DNA from: Rossellomorea sp. BNER
Lineage (GTDB): Bacteria; Bacillota; Bacilli; Bacillales; Bacillaceae_B
Assembly: GCA_024213275.1 (NCBI GenBank)
Contig: JANAVG010000019.1
Coordinates: 17,778-81,777, forward strand
Direction of reading: 5' to 3'
Length of the DNA: 64,000 nucleotides
Below, in pieces: positions 34,252 through 43,008 of the stretch (position 1 is the first letter of the stretch; every line of letters begins with the position of its first letter). The position numbers and the translations under genes are program-made. The notes beneath the pieces were generated by a model. The model ran no database searches, was not told where the DNA came from, and was given only the letters and a program-made list of their open reading frames with translations.

Positions 34252-35142
34252 TTAAGGAAGTAATGCAGTCATTTCACCGTATGTTTCTGGTCTTCGATCA
34301 CGATAAAACTGCCATGTATCTCGAACTTCTCTAATCATTTTTTTATTCATTTCTCCAATGATCACCTCGTCTTGATCTCGACTTGCTGTCGCCACAAATG
34401 ACCCACGAGGATCTACTAAATAAGATTGTCCATAAAATTCACCCATATTCCAAGGAGCTTCAACTCCAACACGATTAATTGCACCTAAATAATAGCCATT
34501 GGCGACAGCATGAGCTGGTTGTTCAAGCTTCCATAAATATTCTGATAAGCCAGCGACGGTAGCAGAAGGGTTAAAAACGATCTCAGCTCCTTTTAAGCCT
34601 AAGAGGCGAGCACCTTCTGGAAAATGGCGATCGTAGCAAATGTAGACCCCTACTTTTGCATAAGCGGTATCAAATACTGGATACCCGAGATTCCCAGGCT
34701 TAAAGTAATATTTCTCCCAGAAACCATGCCCCTCGTTTCCAACAGCTACATGGGGAATATGTTGTTTTCGATACTTTCCTAAATACTTTCCATCTGCATC
34801 TATAACAGCGGCAGTATTGTAATATGTCGCAATTCCTTCCCTTTCGTATATAGGTAGCACAATAACGATTTCTAACTCTTTTGCTAATTCTTGAAATTGC
34901 TTCGTTGTTGGACCATTAGGAATTTCTTCTGCAGAATCATACCATTTTGAATTTTGTTCTGAACAAAAATAAGGACCATAGAAGATCTCTTGCAGACACA
35001 CAATCTTGGCTCCTTTTTGTGCAGCATCTCTAACTAATCCCAAATGTTTTTCAATGGCTTTTTCCTTATGGGTGTCGACAGGCTCATTCCCATCAACATC
35101 ATGCTTCGCTTGAATAAGCCCAATTTTCACCATATCAGACAT
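34252..35142 (-). CDS. Beta-ureidopropionase / N-carbamoyl amino acid amidohydrolase (nitrilase family)
   Basis: 296 aa from the ATG at 35142 after GAGGAGG; first gene of the pyrimidine operon. Nitrilase catalytic set: Glu in VCLQEIFYG (near 51), Lys in YRKQHIPH (near 125), Cys in VYICYDRHFPE (near 160). It hydrolyses N-carbamoyl-beta-alanine or the methyl analogue to the beta-amino acid, CO2 and ammonia, the third step of the pathway. A near-perfect cre site lies about 35 bp upstream. Confidence 0.9.
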   Translation of the reverse strand: MSDMVKIGLIQAKHDVDGNEPVDTHKEKAIEKHLGLVRDAAQKGAKIVCLQEIFYGPYFCSEQNSKWYDSAEEIPNGPTTKQFQELAKELEIVIVLPIYEREGIATYYNTAAVIDADGKYLGKYRKQHIPHVAVGNEGHGFWEKYYFKPGNLGYPVFDTAYAKVGVYICYDRHFPEGARLLGLKGAEIVFNPSATVAGLSEYLWKLEQPAHAVANGYYLGAINRVGVEAPWNMGEFYGQSYLVDPRGSFVATASRDQDEVIIGEMNKKMIREVRDTWQFYRDRRPETYGEMTALLP

Positions 35143-35175
35143 CCACTTTTCCTCCTCTTTCAAAATAATTATGAA

Positions 35176-35190
35176 TAGAAAGCGCTTTCA
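35176..35190. promoter_or_regulatory. Putative CcpA site (cre) of the pyrimidine operon
   Basis: TAGAAAGCGCTTTCA; on the minus strand TGAAAGCGCTTTCT matches the cre consensus TGnAAnCGnTnnCA except the last base, around a perfect 12-bp palindrome. Close to the start codon of the first gene, so carbon catabolite repression as a roadblock is plausible. Confidence 0.65.
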
Positions 35191-35296
35191 TAATTCTTTG
35201 ATGCTTCACTTTCACTCCTTGAAAAAGGCTTTCATAATCCCATGTGTACTTAACTGAATATTCCGCATATTCAATTGTAATCCTTATTCTTGCGAT

Positions 35297-35319
35297 TTTC
35301 ATTAGACAATTCGTTAAAT
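35297..35319. promoter_or_regulatory. Candidate pyrimidine-regulon operator (pyd operon promoter)
   Basis: TTTCATTAGACA followed by ATTCGTTAAAT, 20 of 23 identical to 26038-26060 and in the same orientation. It lies about 165 bp upstream of the beta-ureidopropionase start. Likely site for PucR. Confidence 0.5.
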
Positions 35320-35933
35320 CAATTAAGGCTTACATTTTTCGATATGTAAATAGATTAGTATCGAAACAGCTTTTCATAATTCTGAATCTTCTTTAAATTT
35401 AACATAATGTATATAAAAAATTTACGAAATCATGTCGAATAGCTATATAGCTTCATTGCCAATGATTAATTAGACGAGTACTTCTATATGAATAGTTAGA
35501 GCTAAACAAATGATTCAAACTTCTTTTTGATTTGTCCAAAAACTTCTCGACAAACAACAGAATAATTGTCAAAAATTGAAGAAGAACTTGCTTTGTGAAA
35601 AAAGGTTGTTAGTTATTATCTATTTTTACAATGAAAGATCTTAGTTTTCATTTCCGAAACTAGAAATTGAGACGATACTACTTGTTAAAGGATTAAATAA
35701 TTTGTGGATCATTCTTTTTATTAAAAAATTAAGTAGCAACAGTGCTGTCAGACTTCCAACTCATCCCATTTATTTGATAAAATGATGAAGGATTGAATAA
35801 TTTTAATAAACGAATGAAAACTATTATCGTTTCCTCCATAATATTTTCAATGAACTATTTTCAATGAACTATTTCCAAGGAAACCGCAGAAACCGACATA
35901 AGCATCTAACTAGAGCGAAAAAGGAGATAAATT

Positions 35934-36470
35934 ATGAAAAAAAACAAAGCGGTGTTTATTGATCGTGATGGTGTCATTAATGAGGTACTGACAAAGAGAG
36001 TTAAGTTTGTTAATAAACCTACTGACTTATATTATTTAGACAAAGTTCCTGGAGCCATTAAGATGCTTACCAGTGCTGGTTACAAGGTTTTTATCGTGAC
36101 GAATCAAGGCGGAGTGGGACTAGGCTACCTGACTGAAAGACAATTAGAGAATATTCATACGAAAATGAAACATGATTTGGAATCTGAAGGAGGAGAGATT
36201 CAAGACATTGCATGTTGTATTCATAAACCAAATGAAGGGTGCAGCTGCAGGAAACCGGAGGCAGGAATGATTCTGAAGCTTGCAGAACAATATGAAATTG
36301 ATATCGAAAAAAGCTTTATGATTGGTGACCGGGACGTTGATATTGAAGCTGGGAAAAAGGCTGGATGCAGTACTATTTTTATTGGCAATGAAGATAATAC
36401 CGTTGAAGCTGACACCTCGTTTCAAACACTATATGCTGCTGCCAATTGGTTGAAATCAACATCAAATTGA
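35934..36470 (+). CDS. HAD-IIIA phosphatase (GmhB/histidinol-phosphatase-like)
   Basis: 178 aa. HAD motif I FIDRDGVIN (near residue 8), motif II Thr in VTNQGG (near 54), Zn-binding loop CIHKPNEGCSCRKP (near 100) and motif IV GDRDVDIEAG (near 137). This matches D,D-heptose-1,7-bisphosphate phosphatase-like enzymes. In a Bacillus relative the natural substrate may be another sugar phosphate, since no heptose genes are nearby. ATG after AAGGAG; 21 bp before the MMPL gene, probably co-transcribed. Confidence 0.85.
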   Translation: MKKNKAVFIDRDGVINEVLTKRVKFVNKPTDLYYLDKVPGAIKMLTSAGYKVFIVTNQGGVGLGYLTERQLENIHTKMKHDLESEGGEIQDIACCIHKPNEGCSCRKPEAGMILKLAEQYEIDIEKSFMIGDRDVDIEAGKKAGCSTIFIGNEDNTVEADTSFQTLYAAANWLKSTSN

Positions 36471-36491
36471 TAAAGAAATAGGGAGAAAAAG

Positions 36492-38657
36492 ATGAAACTA
36501 CTTTCACGAATAATTGAACGCCTCCACAAGGGGATTCTAGTTTTTTGGATAGTTGTGGCTGTTGGATTAGGATATTTCGCCACCCAGCTACCTTCCATAT
36601 TAGGGGGAGATGGTTTTCGCACAGATGGAGAGTATGAAAGAGTACAGGAGGAACTGACAAGTACATTTGATTTTCCAGACTCCACTCTTCTACTACTTTT
36701 CGAAAAAAAATCAAACCAATCAGAAGAAGAATTTAAAGATGAAATTAAGTCGACTCTTACAACGATTAAAAGTAATGTTTCCATAAACATCCAATCACCT
36801 CTAAATCAAAATGATCTAATGAAAGAAAATTACGCATATGCACAATTACATTTTAATAAAAAAAATATTGAAGATGAAATAAAAGAGGTAGAAACGATTA
36901 CTAATAAGTACCCAAATTTGACGCTAACCGGTGAACCAATTATCACTCGAGATATTAATAAAGCAAGTCAAGATGATTTGAAACGAGCAGAAATGATTGG
37001 AGTACCAGTAGCCGTTGTGGTTTTATTATTTGCTTTTGGGAGCTTGATCGCTTCCCTTGTTCCCATCATCATTGGGGGAGTAACGGTAGTTGTTTCATTT
37101 GGAGTATTAACTCTAATAGGAGAAAAAATAGAGCTTTCCGTCTTCCTTCTTAATGTTGTACCAATGATTGGGCTTGCATTAAGTATAGACTTTGCCCTTC
37201 TATTCATTAATCGATATCGAGAAGAATTGAAAATGCATCATAAAAGAAAAGCCATTACTAACACAATTAATACTGCCGGAAGATCCATTATCTTTTCTGC
37301 CTTGTGTGTGTTCATTGGATTAGCAGCCATGATGGTTATTCAGATTGATATATTTCAAACGATTGCTATTGGTGGAATGGTTGTTGTATCCATCGCTGTA
37401 GTTTCTTCACTAACTCTATTACCTACTATCCTATTATTAATGGGCTTTTCTATTAATAAGTGGAGGATTATTAAACCAAGAGAGAAGGATAATAATAGGT
37501 GGAAAAAGTTTGCTCGGTTTGTTATGAAAAGACCAGTTTTCCTTGCCATTACCGCTTTGGTTATTTTAATAATTGGAATCCTTCCTGTTAGAAATATGGA
37601 ATTAGCCATTCCTGAAGTCGATTCTTTACCTAAAGACTATGAATCTCGTCAAGCATTTGAAACCATCCAAGATGAGTTTAATTTTGGTGAAGGAAGCACT
37701 GTTTACATGATCGCGGACAATAAATCAAAATGGACATCTGAGAAGGGATTATCTGAGATGGAAGACCTTATGAATTCCTTTGAAGATGAGAACTTAGTAA
37801 AAGAAATTGAATCTGTATTTTCAGCTACAGGAATTGAAACAAGTCAGGAATTATTTGCTGCTCTGAAACATCCAGAAATGAAAAAGTCTTTACAGCCCGC
37901 GTTAAATTCTTTTATTAAAGAAGATAAATTGTTAATTCCTATTCATCTCAAAGTGGAAGAATCATCGGATGCAGCTAAGAATTGGATCCGTCATACCACT
38001 AATAAACAATCTGAATACGACTTACTTTTTGGTGGTCAGGTAAAATTTAACCAGGAAATATTTGATGAGATCTACAATAAAATCGCTATGTGTCTCGCCA
38101 TTATTTTGATCTCCACCTATACAATTCTCATGTTCGCTTTCCGCTCGGTTATTATCCCGTTAAAGGCAATACTCATGAATATAATTGGGTTAACCTCAAC
38201 TTTCGGGGTGTTAGTCTGGCTTTTCCAAGGTGGACATTTTGGATTAGGTGAAAATGATATTGCTCTCGTTCTACCTGTACTTGTATTTAGTCTTGTTTTT
38301 GGTTTAAGTATGGATTATGAAGTCTTTTTAATTTCTAGAATTCATGAAATCTATCAGAAAACAAGGGATAATACTGAAGCAACAATAGAAGGATTGGCAT
38401 CCACATCAAAAATTATTACATCTGCTGCATTAATCATGATTGTCATCACCGGTGCTTTTGCCTTTACAGGAGTGATGCCTGTTAAACAAATAGGTGTCGG
38501 GATCGCCGTAGCCATTTTTATTGATGCCACAATTATCCGAATGCTTTTAGTCCCCTCCCTGATGAAACTTCTTGGAGATTGGAATTGGTGGATGCCGTTC
38601 GTTGGTCGGACAAAAAAGAAGAAGCGAAAATCTAAACGTCAACCTGTAAATTCATAA
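36492..38657 (+). CDS. MMPL-family (RND-type) membrane transporter
   Basis: 721 aa with two repeated halves, each a long extracytoplasmic loop plus about 5-6 membrane helices (first block about 165-325, second about 535-700). It has RND-like segments (GLALSIDFALLFINRYREE; VFGLSMDYEVFLISRIHE), with acidic residues in TM4 and TM10 as expected for proton coupling. MMPL proteins export lipids or small hydrophobic molecules. The Lys/Arg-rich C-terminus is cytoplasmic. ATG after GGGAG; it shares a transcript with the HAD gene. Confidence 0.88.
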   Translation: MKLLSRIIERLHKGILVFWIVVAVGLGYFATQLPSILGGDGFRTDGEYERVQEELTSTFDFPDSTLLLLFEKKSNQSEEEFKDEIKSTLTTIKSNVSINIQSPLNQNDLMKENYAYAQLHFNKKNIEDEIKEVETITNKYPNLTLTGEPIITRDINKASQDDLKRAEMIGVPVAVVVLLFAFGSLIASLVPIIIGGVTVVVSFGVLTLIGEKIELSVFLLNVVPMIGLALSIDFALLFINRYREELKMHHKRKAITNTINTAGRSIIFSALCVFIGLAAMMVIQIDIFQTIAIGGMVVVSIAVVSSLTLLPTILLLMGFSINKWRIIKPREKDNNRWKKFARFVMKRPVFLAITALVILIIGILPVRNMELAIPEVDSLPKDYESRQAFETIQDEFNFGEGSTVYMIADNKSKWTSEKGLSEMEDLMNSFEDENLVKEIESVFSATGIETSQELFAALKHPEMKKSLQPALNSFIKEDKLLIPIHLKVEESSDAAKNWIRHTTNKQSEYDLLFGGQVKFNQEIFDEIYNKIAMCLAIILISTYTILMFAFRSVIIPLKAILMNIIGLTSTFGVLVWLFQGGHFGLGENDIALVLPVLVFSLVFGLSMDYEVFLISRIHEIYQKTRDNTEATIEGLASTSKIITSAALIMIVITGAFAFTGVMPVKQIGVGIAVAIFIDATIIRMLLVPSLMKLLGDWNWWMPFVGRTKKKKRKSKRQPVNS

Positions 38658-38781
38658 TGCAATGAAGGTGGCCTACTTATTGTGGGTCACTTTTTTAAGA
38701 CTAAAATACATGCCTTAGTTCTTTAAAGGAAAGGATAGTTATGATATGGTACTCTAGGATACAAAATTAGGGGGGATAACT

Positions 38782-40692
38782 ATGAACAATCAAGAATTAT
38801 ATCAGATGATAAAAGATCACTATCCCTTTGATGTTTTAACTAATGAACAGCTCTTGCATATCATTTCACGTTCTAAATTTACTACTTTTGCTAAAAATGA
38901 ATTTTTGTTTCATGAAGATGAAACTGTAAATGATTTAGATATTTATTTCCTTGTATCCGGTTTAGCCAAAAACGTCCTCCACCGCTCTAACGGGAAACAA
39001 TTCTCCCTTAGATATTACTATCCTGGAGATCTAGTCGGCTTAATGATCATGCTTACAAGTGGAGGCATGACGTTTTCTGTTCAAGCATTGGAAGATTGTA
39101 CGGTATTCAGGTTCAATAAATCTGATTTTTTTGAAGTTATGACAGAAAACAAGGAATTTTCAAAGATTGTATTTGAAAGTATTGGAAGTAGGATGAAGTC
39201 ACTTTACGATGAACTGCAGTCTTCTTCGTGGGACGATGAGGAGAATATTTCATTATTCAGTACAAAAGTCAATACATTAATGGAATCTCCTGTTTTTATT
39301 CGTTCTTCTGACACTATCATGGAAGCCGCAATGATGATGAATAAACATAATGTAACTGGACTCGTTGTCAGTGAAGACAAAATGAAATTAGATGGAATTA
39401 TTACCCATCGTGAATTATTAGACTATATTTCAGGAGATCAGGGAAAGAAATCAGTTCAAGAGTGGATGTTTAAAAAACCTTTTTGGATTCGTGATGAGGC
39501 GTTTGCGTATGAAGCTCTATCCTATTTCAAACATGAAGATGTTGAGTTTGTTCCAATTCTTCGATACGAAAAAGTAGTTGGTGTTTTAACTAGTCACTCA
39601 TTTTTAAATATTCAAGACTCTAAGTATCTTGATCTTTCATATAAAATCCAGACCGCACAAACAACCGATGATTTAGTTGCCCTTTCTCCATCAAAAAATA
39701 GTACTTTCCATCAATTCATAAGAGATATTTTAGATCAAGGAAGCTTAGGATATGATGTTTGTGAGGTAATCACAAACTTTAATGATCGTTTACACCGCAG
39801 AATCATTCAATTGACAGAAAAAGAAATGAGAATCGAAGGGTACGGTCTTCCTCCGATCAATTATTGCTTTATCGTGATGGGAAGCCAAGGTCGCGGTGAG
39901 CAAAGTTTCCATACAGATCAGGATAATGGAATTATATTAGATGATTATTTACATTTAAAAAATATTGATGCCATTGAAGCCTATTTTCAACATTTTACTA
40001 ATAAGCTAAATGTGAAATTGTCAGCTTGTGGATTTCCTGAATGTACTGGTGGGATTATGGCTAAAGAGTTAAAATGGAGGAAATCCTTTTCACAATGGAA
40101 AGATTCTGTACATGATTGGCTGCATGAAATGGATGCGGAGGAAGTACAAAGCTTTACTATGTTTTTCGACTTCCGCCCCATTTATGGCGACTATTCACTA
40201 GCACAAGAAATTCGGGAGATGATGGTGGAAAAAGCTAAAAATTCCTTAACTATGCAACAACTTCTACGTAAAGACGCCATTCGTTTCAAAGTGCCTGTAA
40301 GTGCTCTTGGCAGAATAAATTTAAAGCCTAAAACTAAAGTACTCAATTTGAAAAAATCAGGAATGATGCAGATTATTAATATGATTCGTATTCATTCTAT
40401 TAAATACGGTATAAAAGATGTCAATACTGTAAAACGACTTCAGTCATTGCAACAACTACAAGCATTTCATCCAAGGGATGTCCAGAATGCCAAAACAGCA
40501 CTCCATCATTTTATGACATTTCGTTTAAATCAAAATTTATTAGAGCTTGAAGAAAAGAAGCCGCTTTCTAACGATATTAGCTTGTTAGAATTATCAAAGG
40601 AAGACAAAAGAAAACTGAAGGAAGCACTTCAAATTGCTAATCGAATGCAGCAGGTCCTAGAGATCAGCTTTAATCGTAACCGGGTGGTTTAA
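38782..40692 (+). CDS. cNMP-binding / CBS / DUF294 nucleotidyltransferase protein
   Basis: 636 aa. Domain order: cyclic-nucleotide-binding-like domain (about 10-135; a YYPGDLVGLM segment), a pair of CBS domains (about 165-285; two repeats with ITHRELLDYI and LTSHSFL), a GlnD-like nucleotidyltransferase domain DUF294 (about 310-445; GSQGRGEQSFHTDQDN), and a DUF294 C-terminal helical domain. The intact G-S-x-G-R-x-E-Q...D-x-D motif suggests active nucleotidyl transfer. Its stop is 5 bp before the exonuclease gene. Substrate unknown. Confidence 0.85.
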   Translation: MNNQELYQMIKDHYPFDVLTNEQLLHIISRSKFTTFAKNEFLFHEDETVNDLDIYFLVSGLAKNVLHRSNGKQFSLRYYYPGDLVGLMIMLTSGGMTFSVQALEDCTVFRFNKSDFFEVMTENKEFSKIVFESIGSRMKSLYDELQSSSWDDEENISLFSTKVNTLMESPVFIRSSDTIMEAAMMMNKHNVTGLVVSEDKMKLDGIITHRELLDYISGDQGKKSVQEWMFKKPFWIRDEAFAYEALSYFKHEDVEFVPILRYEKVVGVLTSHSFLNIQDSKYLDLSYKIQTAQTTDDLVALSPSKNSTFHQFIRDILDQGSLGYDVCEVITNFNDRLHRRIIQLTEKEMRIEGYGLPPINYCFIVMGSQGRGEQSFHTDQDNGIILDDYLHLKNIDAIEAYFQHFTNKLNVKLSACGFPECTGGIMAKELKWRKSFSQWKDSVHDWLHEMDAEEVQSFTMFFDFRPIYGDYSLAQEIREMMVEKAKNSLTMQQLLRKDAIRFKVPVSALGRINLKPKTKVLNLKKSGMMQIINMIRIHSIKYGIKDVNTVKRLQSLQQLQAFHPRDVQNAKTALHHFMTFRLNQNLLELEEKKPLSNDISLLELSKEDKRKLKEALQIANRMQQVLEISFNRNRVV

Positions 40693-40697
40693 TTAAA

Positions 40698-41450
40698 ATG
40701 AACGAAGTAGGAATTCATGTAGGATTTAGAATTATTAAGTATTATTTTTGGCAACAATTCTTTTTTAAATATCAAGTAAATAAAGCCAAGCAAGAGAGAT
40801 CTTATCAATATTTGACTAATAGTCTAAAAGAATATGATTGGAAGACCCCTTTAATGGGTGATCAGTCATTATCAAAATGTACCTTTACCATTTTCGATCT
40901 GGAAACGACGGGATTCTTTCCTGAAATAGGCGATGAGATTATATCGATTGGGGCAGTGAAATTTAGAAATGGAAAAGTTCAACCACAAGAAACTTTTTAC
41001 CAAGTCATTAATCCTCTACAGAGAGTCTCACAAGACACGAAGAGATTTACTGGGCTAAACAGGAGAGATTTTTTAAGAGGAGTTCCTTTCCCTATTGGCC
41101 TTGAAAAATTTTTAGCGTTTAGTAGAGGAACGATTCTTGTTGCCCACCCCGCCTCCTTTGATATTAACTTTATCCAAGCTCGGTCAAGAAAATGGGGATT
41201 ACCTTCTTTCGAGCCTGCCTTTCTTGACTCTTTTGCTTTAGCTAAGGCACTTTATCAGAATAATAAATGTTATCTAGATGATCTTATAAAGCGATTTGGA
41301 ATTGAAAATAGAAAAAGACATCATGCACTTAATGATGCTATGATGACAGCAGAAATATTTGAATTATTACTATCAGAAAGTAAAAAGTATGAATGTACTA
41401 CGTTGAATTTGTTACAGGATTTTATTGAAGAAAAAACCAGCTCAAGTTAA
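40698..41450 (+). CDS. DEDDh 3'-5' exonuclease (DnaQ-like)
   Basis: 250 aa. ExoI FDLETTGF (Asp and Glu, near residue 64), ExoII with Asp in AHPASFDINFI (near 150), ExoIII HHALNDAMM (His and Asp, near 210): the full DEDDh set. An N-terminal extension of about 55 residues is aromatic- and Lys-rich (YYFWQQFFFKY). Its ribosome binding site GGGTGG lies inside the end of the DUF294 gene, so the two are co-translated or tightly coupled. Homologues of this pair occur together in many bacteria; the RNA or DNA target is not known to me. Confidence 0.86.
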   Translation: MNEVGIHVGFRIIKYYFWQQFFFKYQVNKAKQERSYQYLTNSLKEYDWKTPLMGDQSLSKCTFTIFDLETTGFFPEIGDEIISIGAVKFRNGKVQPQETFYQVINPLQRVSQDTKRFTGLNRRDFLRGVPFPIGLEKFLAFSRGTILVAHPASFDINFIQARSRKWGLPSFEPAFLDSFALAKALYQNNKCYLDDLIKRFGIENRKRHHALNDAMMTAEIFELLLSESKKYECTTLNLLQDFIEEKTSSS

Positions 41451-41463
41451 ATTTCTTATCGAT

Positions 41464-41512
41464 AAAAAAGCTGACTCCAACATTGCTAAAGCAATGTTGG
41501 AGTCAGCTTTTT
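41464..41512. terminator. Strong bidirectional terminator
   Basis: AAAAAGCTGACTCCAACATT / AATGTTGGAGTCAGCTTTTT, perfect stem of over 20 bp (including GC / GC closing a TAAA loop), between the exonuclease gene and the convergent proA. Confidence 0.88.
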
Positions 41513-41693
41513 GATTTTTAATTAATGCTCTCTTTTCGTAAACTTTGTTGCTTTTGGTCAACTATAGACATCTTAAATCATTCAAAACTAGTGAACTAAT
41601 CATTGCTTTGACGAAAAGATGCTCCGAAACGATAATCATTATGGGTTTTCTTTTTCGAAAAACAACAATCTATGCGAATACAGCCTGAATTAA

Positions 41694-42956
41694 TTATCTC
41701 GTTTGCCCATTTCCGCTCATCATAAATTTCACTGTAGTCAGAGCTTTTAACCCCATTGGACCTCTTGCATGAAGTTTTTGAGTAGAGATTCCAATCTCTG
41801 CACCAAATCCCAAAGCTCCTCCGTCCGTGAATCGTGTAGAAGCATTATGATAAAGTGCTGCAGCATCCACAAGCTTCATAAATAATTTAGCTGCTTCTTT
41901 ATCTTCTGTTACTATTGCTTCTGAATGCTTTGTACCATATTTTTCAATATGGTTGATGGCTTCATCTATTTCACTTACTATTTTAACAGCAATATCTAAA
42001 CCCAAATATTCATTAGCCCAATCTTCTTCTGTTGCATGGATTGCTTCCGGAATAAGATTTAGCACGGTTTCATCACCATGTACGGTTACGGAATGATCTT
42101 TAAGTGCGTTAACAAATGCATCCTTATTTTCTTCCATCCACTGTTTGTGAACGATTACCGTTTCAGCCGCATTACAAACTGCTGGGCGATCTGTTTTTGA
42201 ATTAATTAAAATGTTTAAAGCTTTTTCAGTATCAGCTTTTTTATCTATATAAACGTGGCAATTACCTACCCCTGTTTCAAGTACTGGTACTGTTGCGTTA
42301 TTCACCACTGCATTGATAAGGGCGCCGCCACCACGAGGAATTAATACATCAACATGTTCTTTCATTGTAAATAATTGTTGAGTTGCTGTGCGATCCGTTG
42401 TATTTATAAATTGTACCGCTTCACTTGGAATTTTGGTTTTTTCTAATGCGCTATGAATGACATCAACGATGACTTTATTAGTAGTGATGGCACTTGAACC
42501 ACCTTTTAAAATAATACTGTTCCCTGATTTAAGTGCTAGACCCGTAGCATCCACTGTTACATTTGGTCTTGCTTCATAAATCATTCCAATTACACCAAGT
42601 GGGACTGTGACCTTAGCGACATCGAGACCATTGTCTAATGTCCAAGAAGAAACCGTTTGATCTGTTGGGTCTTCAAGCTTTGCTACCTCTCTTAAACCTT
42701 TTGCAAAATCTTCTATCCGTTGCTTTGATAATGAGAGGCGGTCCATAAATGCTTCGTCAAAACCTTTTTCTTTTCCACGAGCAAGATCTATTTCGTTTGC
42801 CGTTAAGATATCTTGATATTTTTCTTCAAGAGTATCTGCTAATACATGTATGGCTTGATTTTTTTCTTCAGTCGTTAAAAGGGAAAGTTTTTTCGATGCT
42901 TTTTTGGCTTGTACCGCTTGTGCTTCAACATTGGTTTTTTCTAAAGTTAAAGTCAT
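41694..42956 (-). CDS. proA: Gamma-glutamyl phosphate reductase
   Basis: 420 aa, full length ALDH-like ProA. Catalytic Cys in RPAVCNAAETV (near residue 260); GGSSAITTNKV, PRGGGALI and HARGPMGLKALTT (C-terminal) are family signatures. It reduces glutamyl-5-phosphate to glutamate-5-semialdehyde with NADPH. Last gene of the proC-proB-proA run on the minus strand, 52 bp after proB. ATG after GGAGG. Confidence 0.95.
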   Translation of the reverse strand: MTLTLEKTNVEAQAVQAKKASKKLSLLTTEEKNQAIHVLADTLEEKYQDILTANEIDLARGKEKGFDEAFMDRLSLSKQRIEDFAKGLREVAKLEDPTDQTVSSWTLDNGLDVAKVTVPLGVIGMIYEARPNVTVDATGLALKSGNSIILKGGSSAITTNKVIVDVIHSALEKTKIPSEAVQFINTTDRTATQQLFTMKEHVDVLIPRGGGALINAVVNNATVPVLETGVGNCHVYIDKKADTEKALNILINSKTDRPAVCNAAETVIVHKQWMEENKDAFVNALKDHSVTVHGDETVLNLIPEAIHATEEDWANEYLGLDIAVKIVSEIDEAINHIEKYGTKHSEAIVTEDKEAAKLFMKLVDAAALYHNASTRFTDGGALGFGAEIGISTQKLHARGPMGLKALTTVKFMMSGNGQTR

Positions 42957-43008
42957 CCAATTCCTCCTGTGTTTATAAATTTTAAAGTTAATTGTAATTT
43001 ATCGTTTT

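Larger units (their letters stand above)
35143..35933. other. Long divergent intergenic region with pyd control elements
   Basis: About 790 bp between the beta-ureidopropionase gene (minus) and the HAD phosphatase gene (plus). Apart from the cre and 23-bp motif listed separately, a 7-bp palindrome TGAATAT-TCCGC-ATATTCA lies at 35255-35273. The region 35400-35900 is AT-rich with a short direct repeat (TTTCAATGAACTATT, twice near 35848-35875) and no coding sequence that I can support. Confidence 0.5.
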
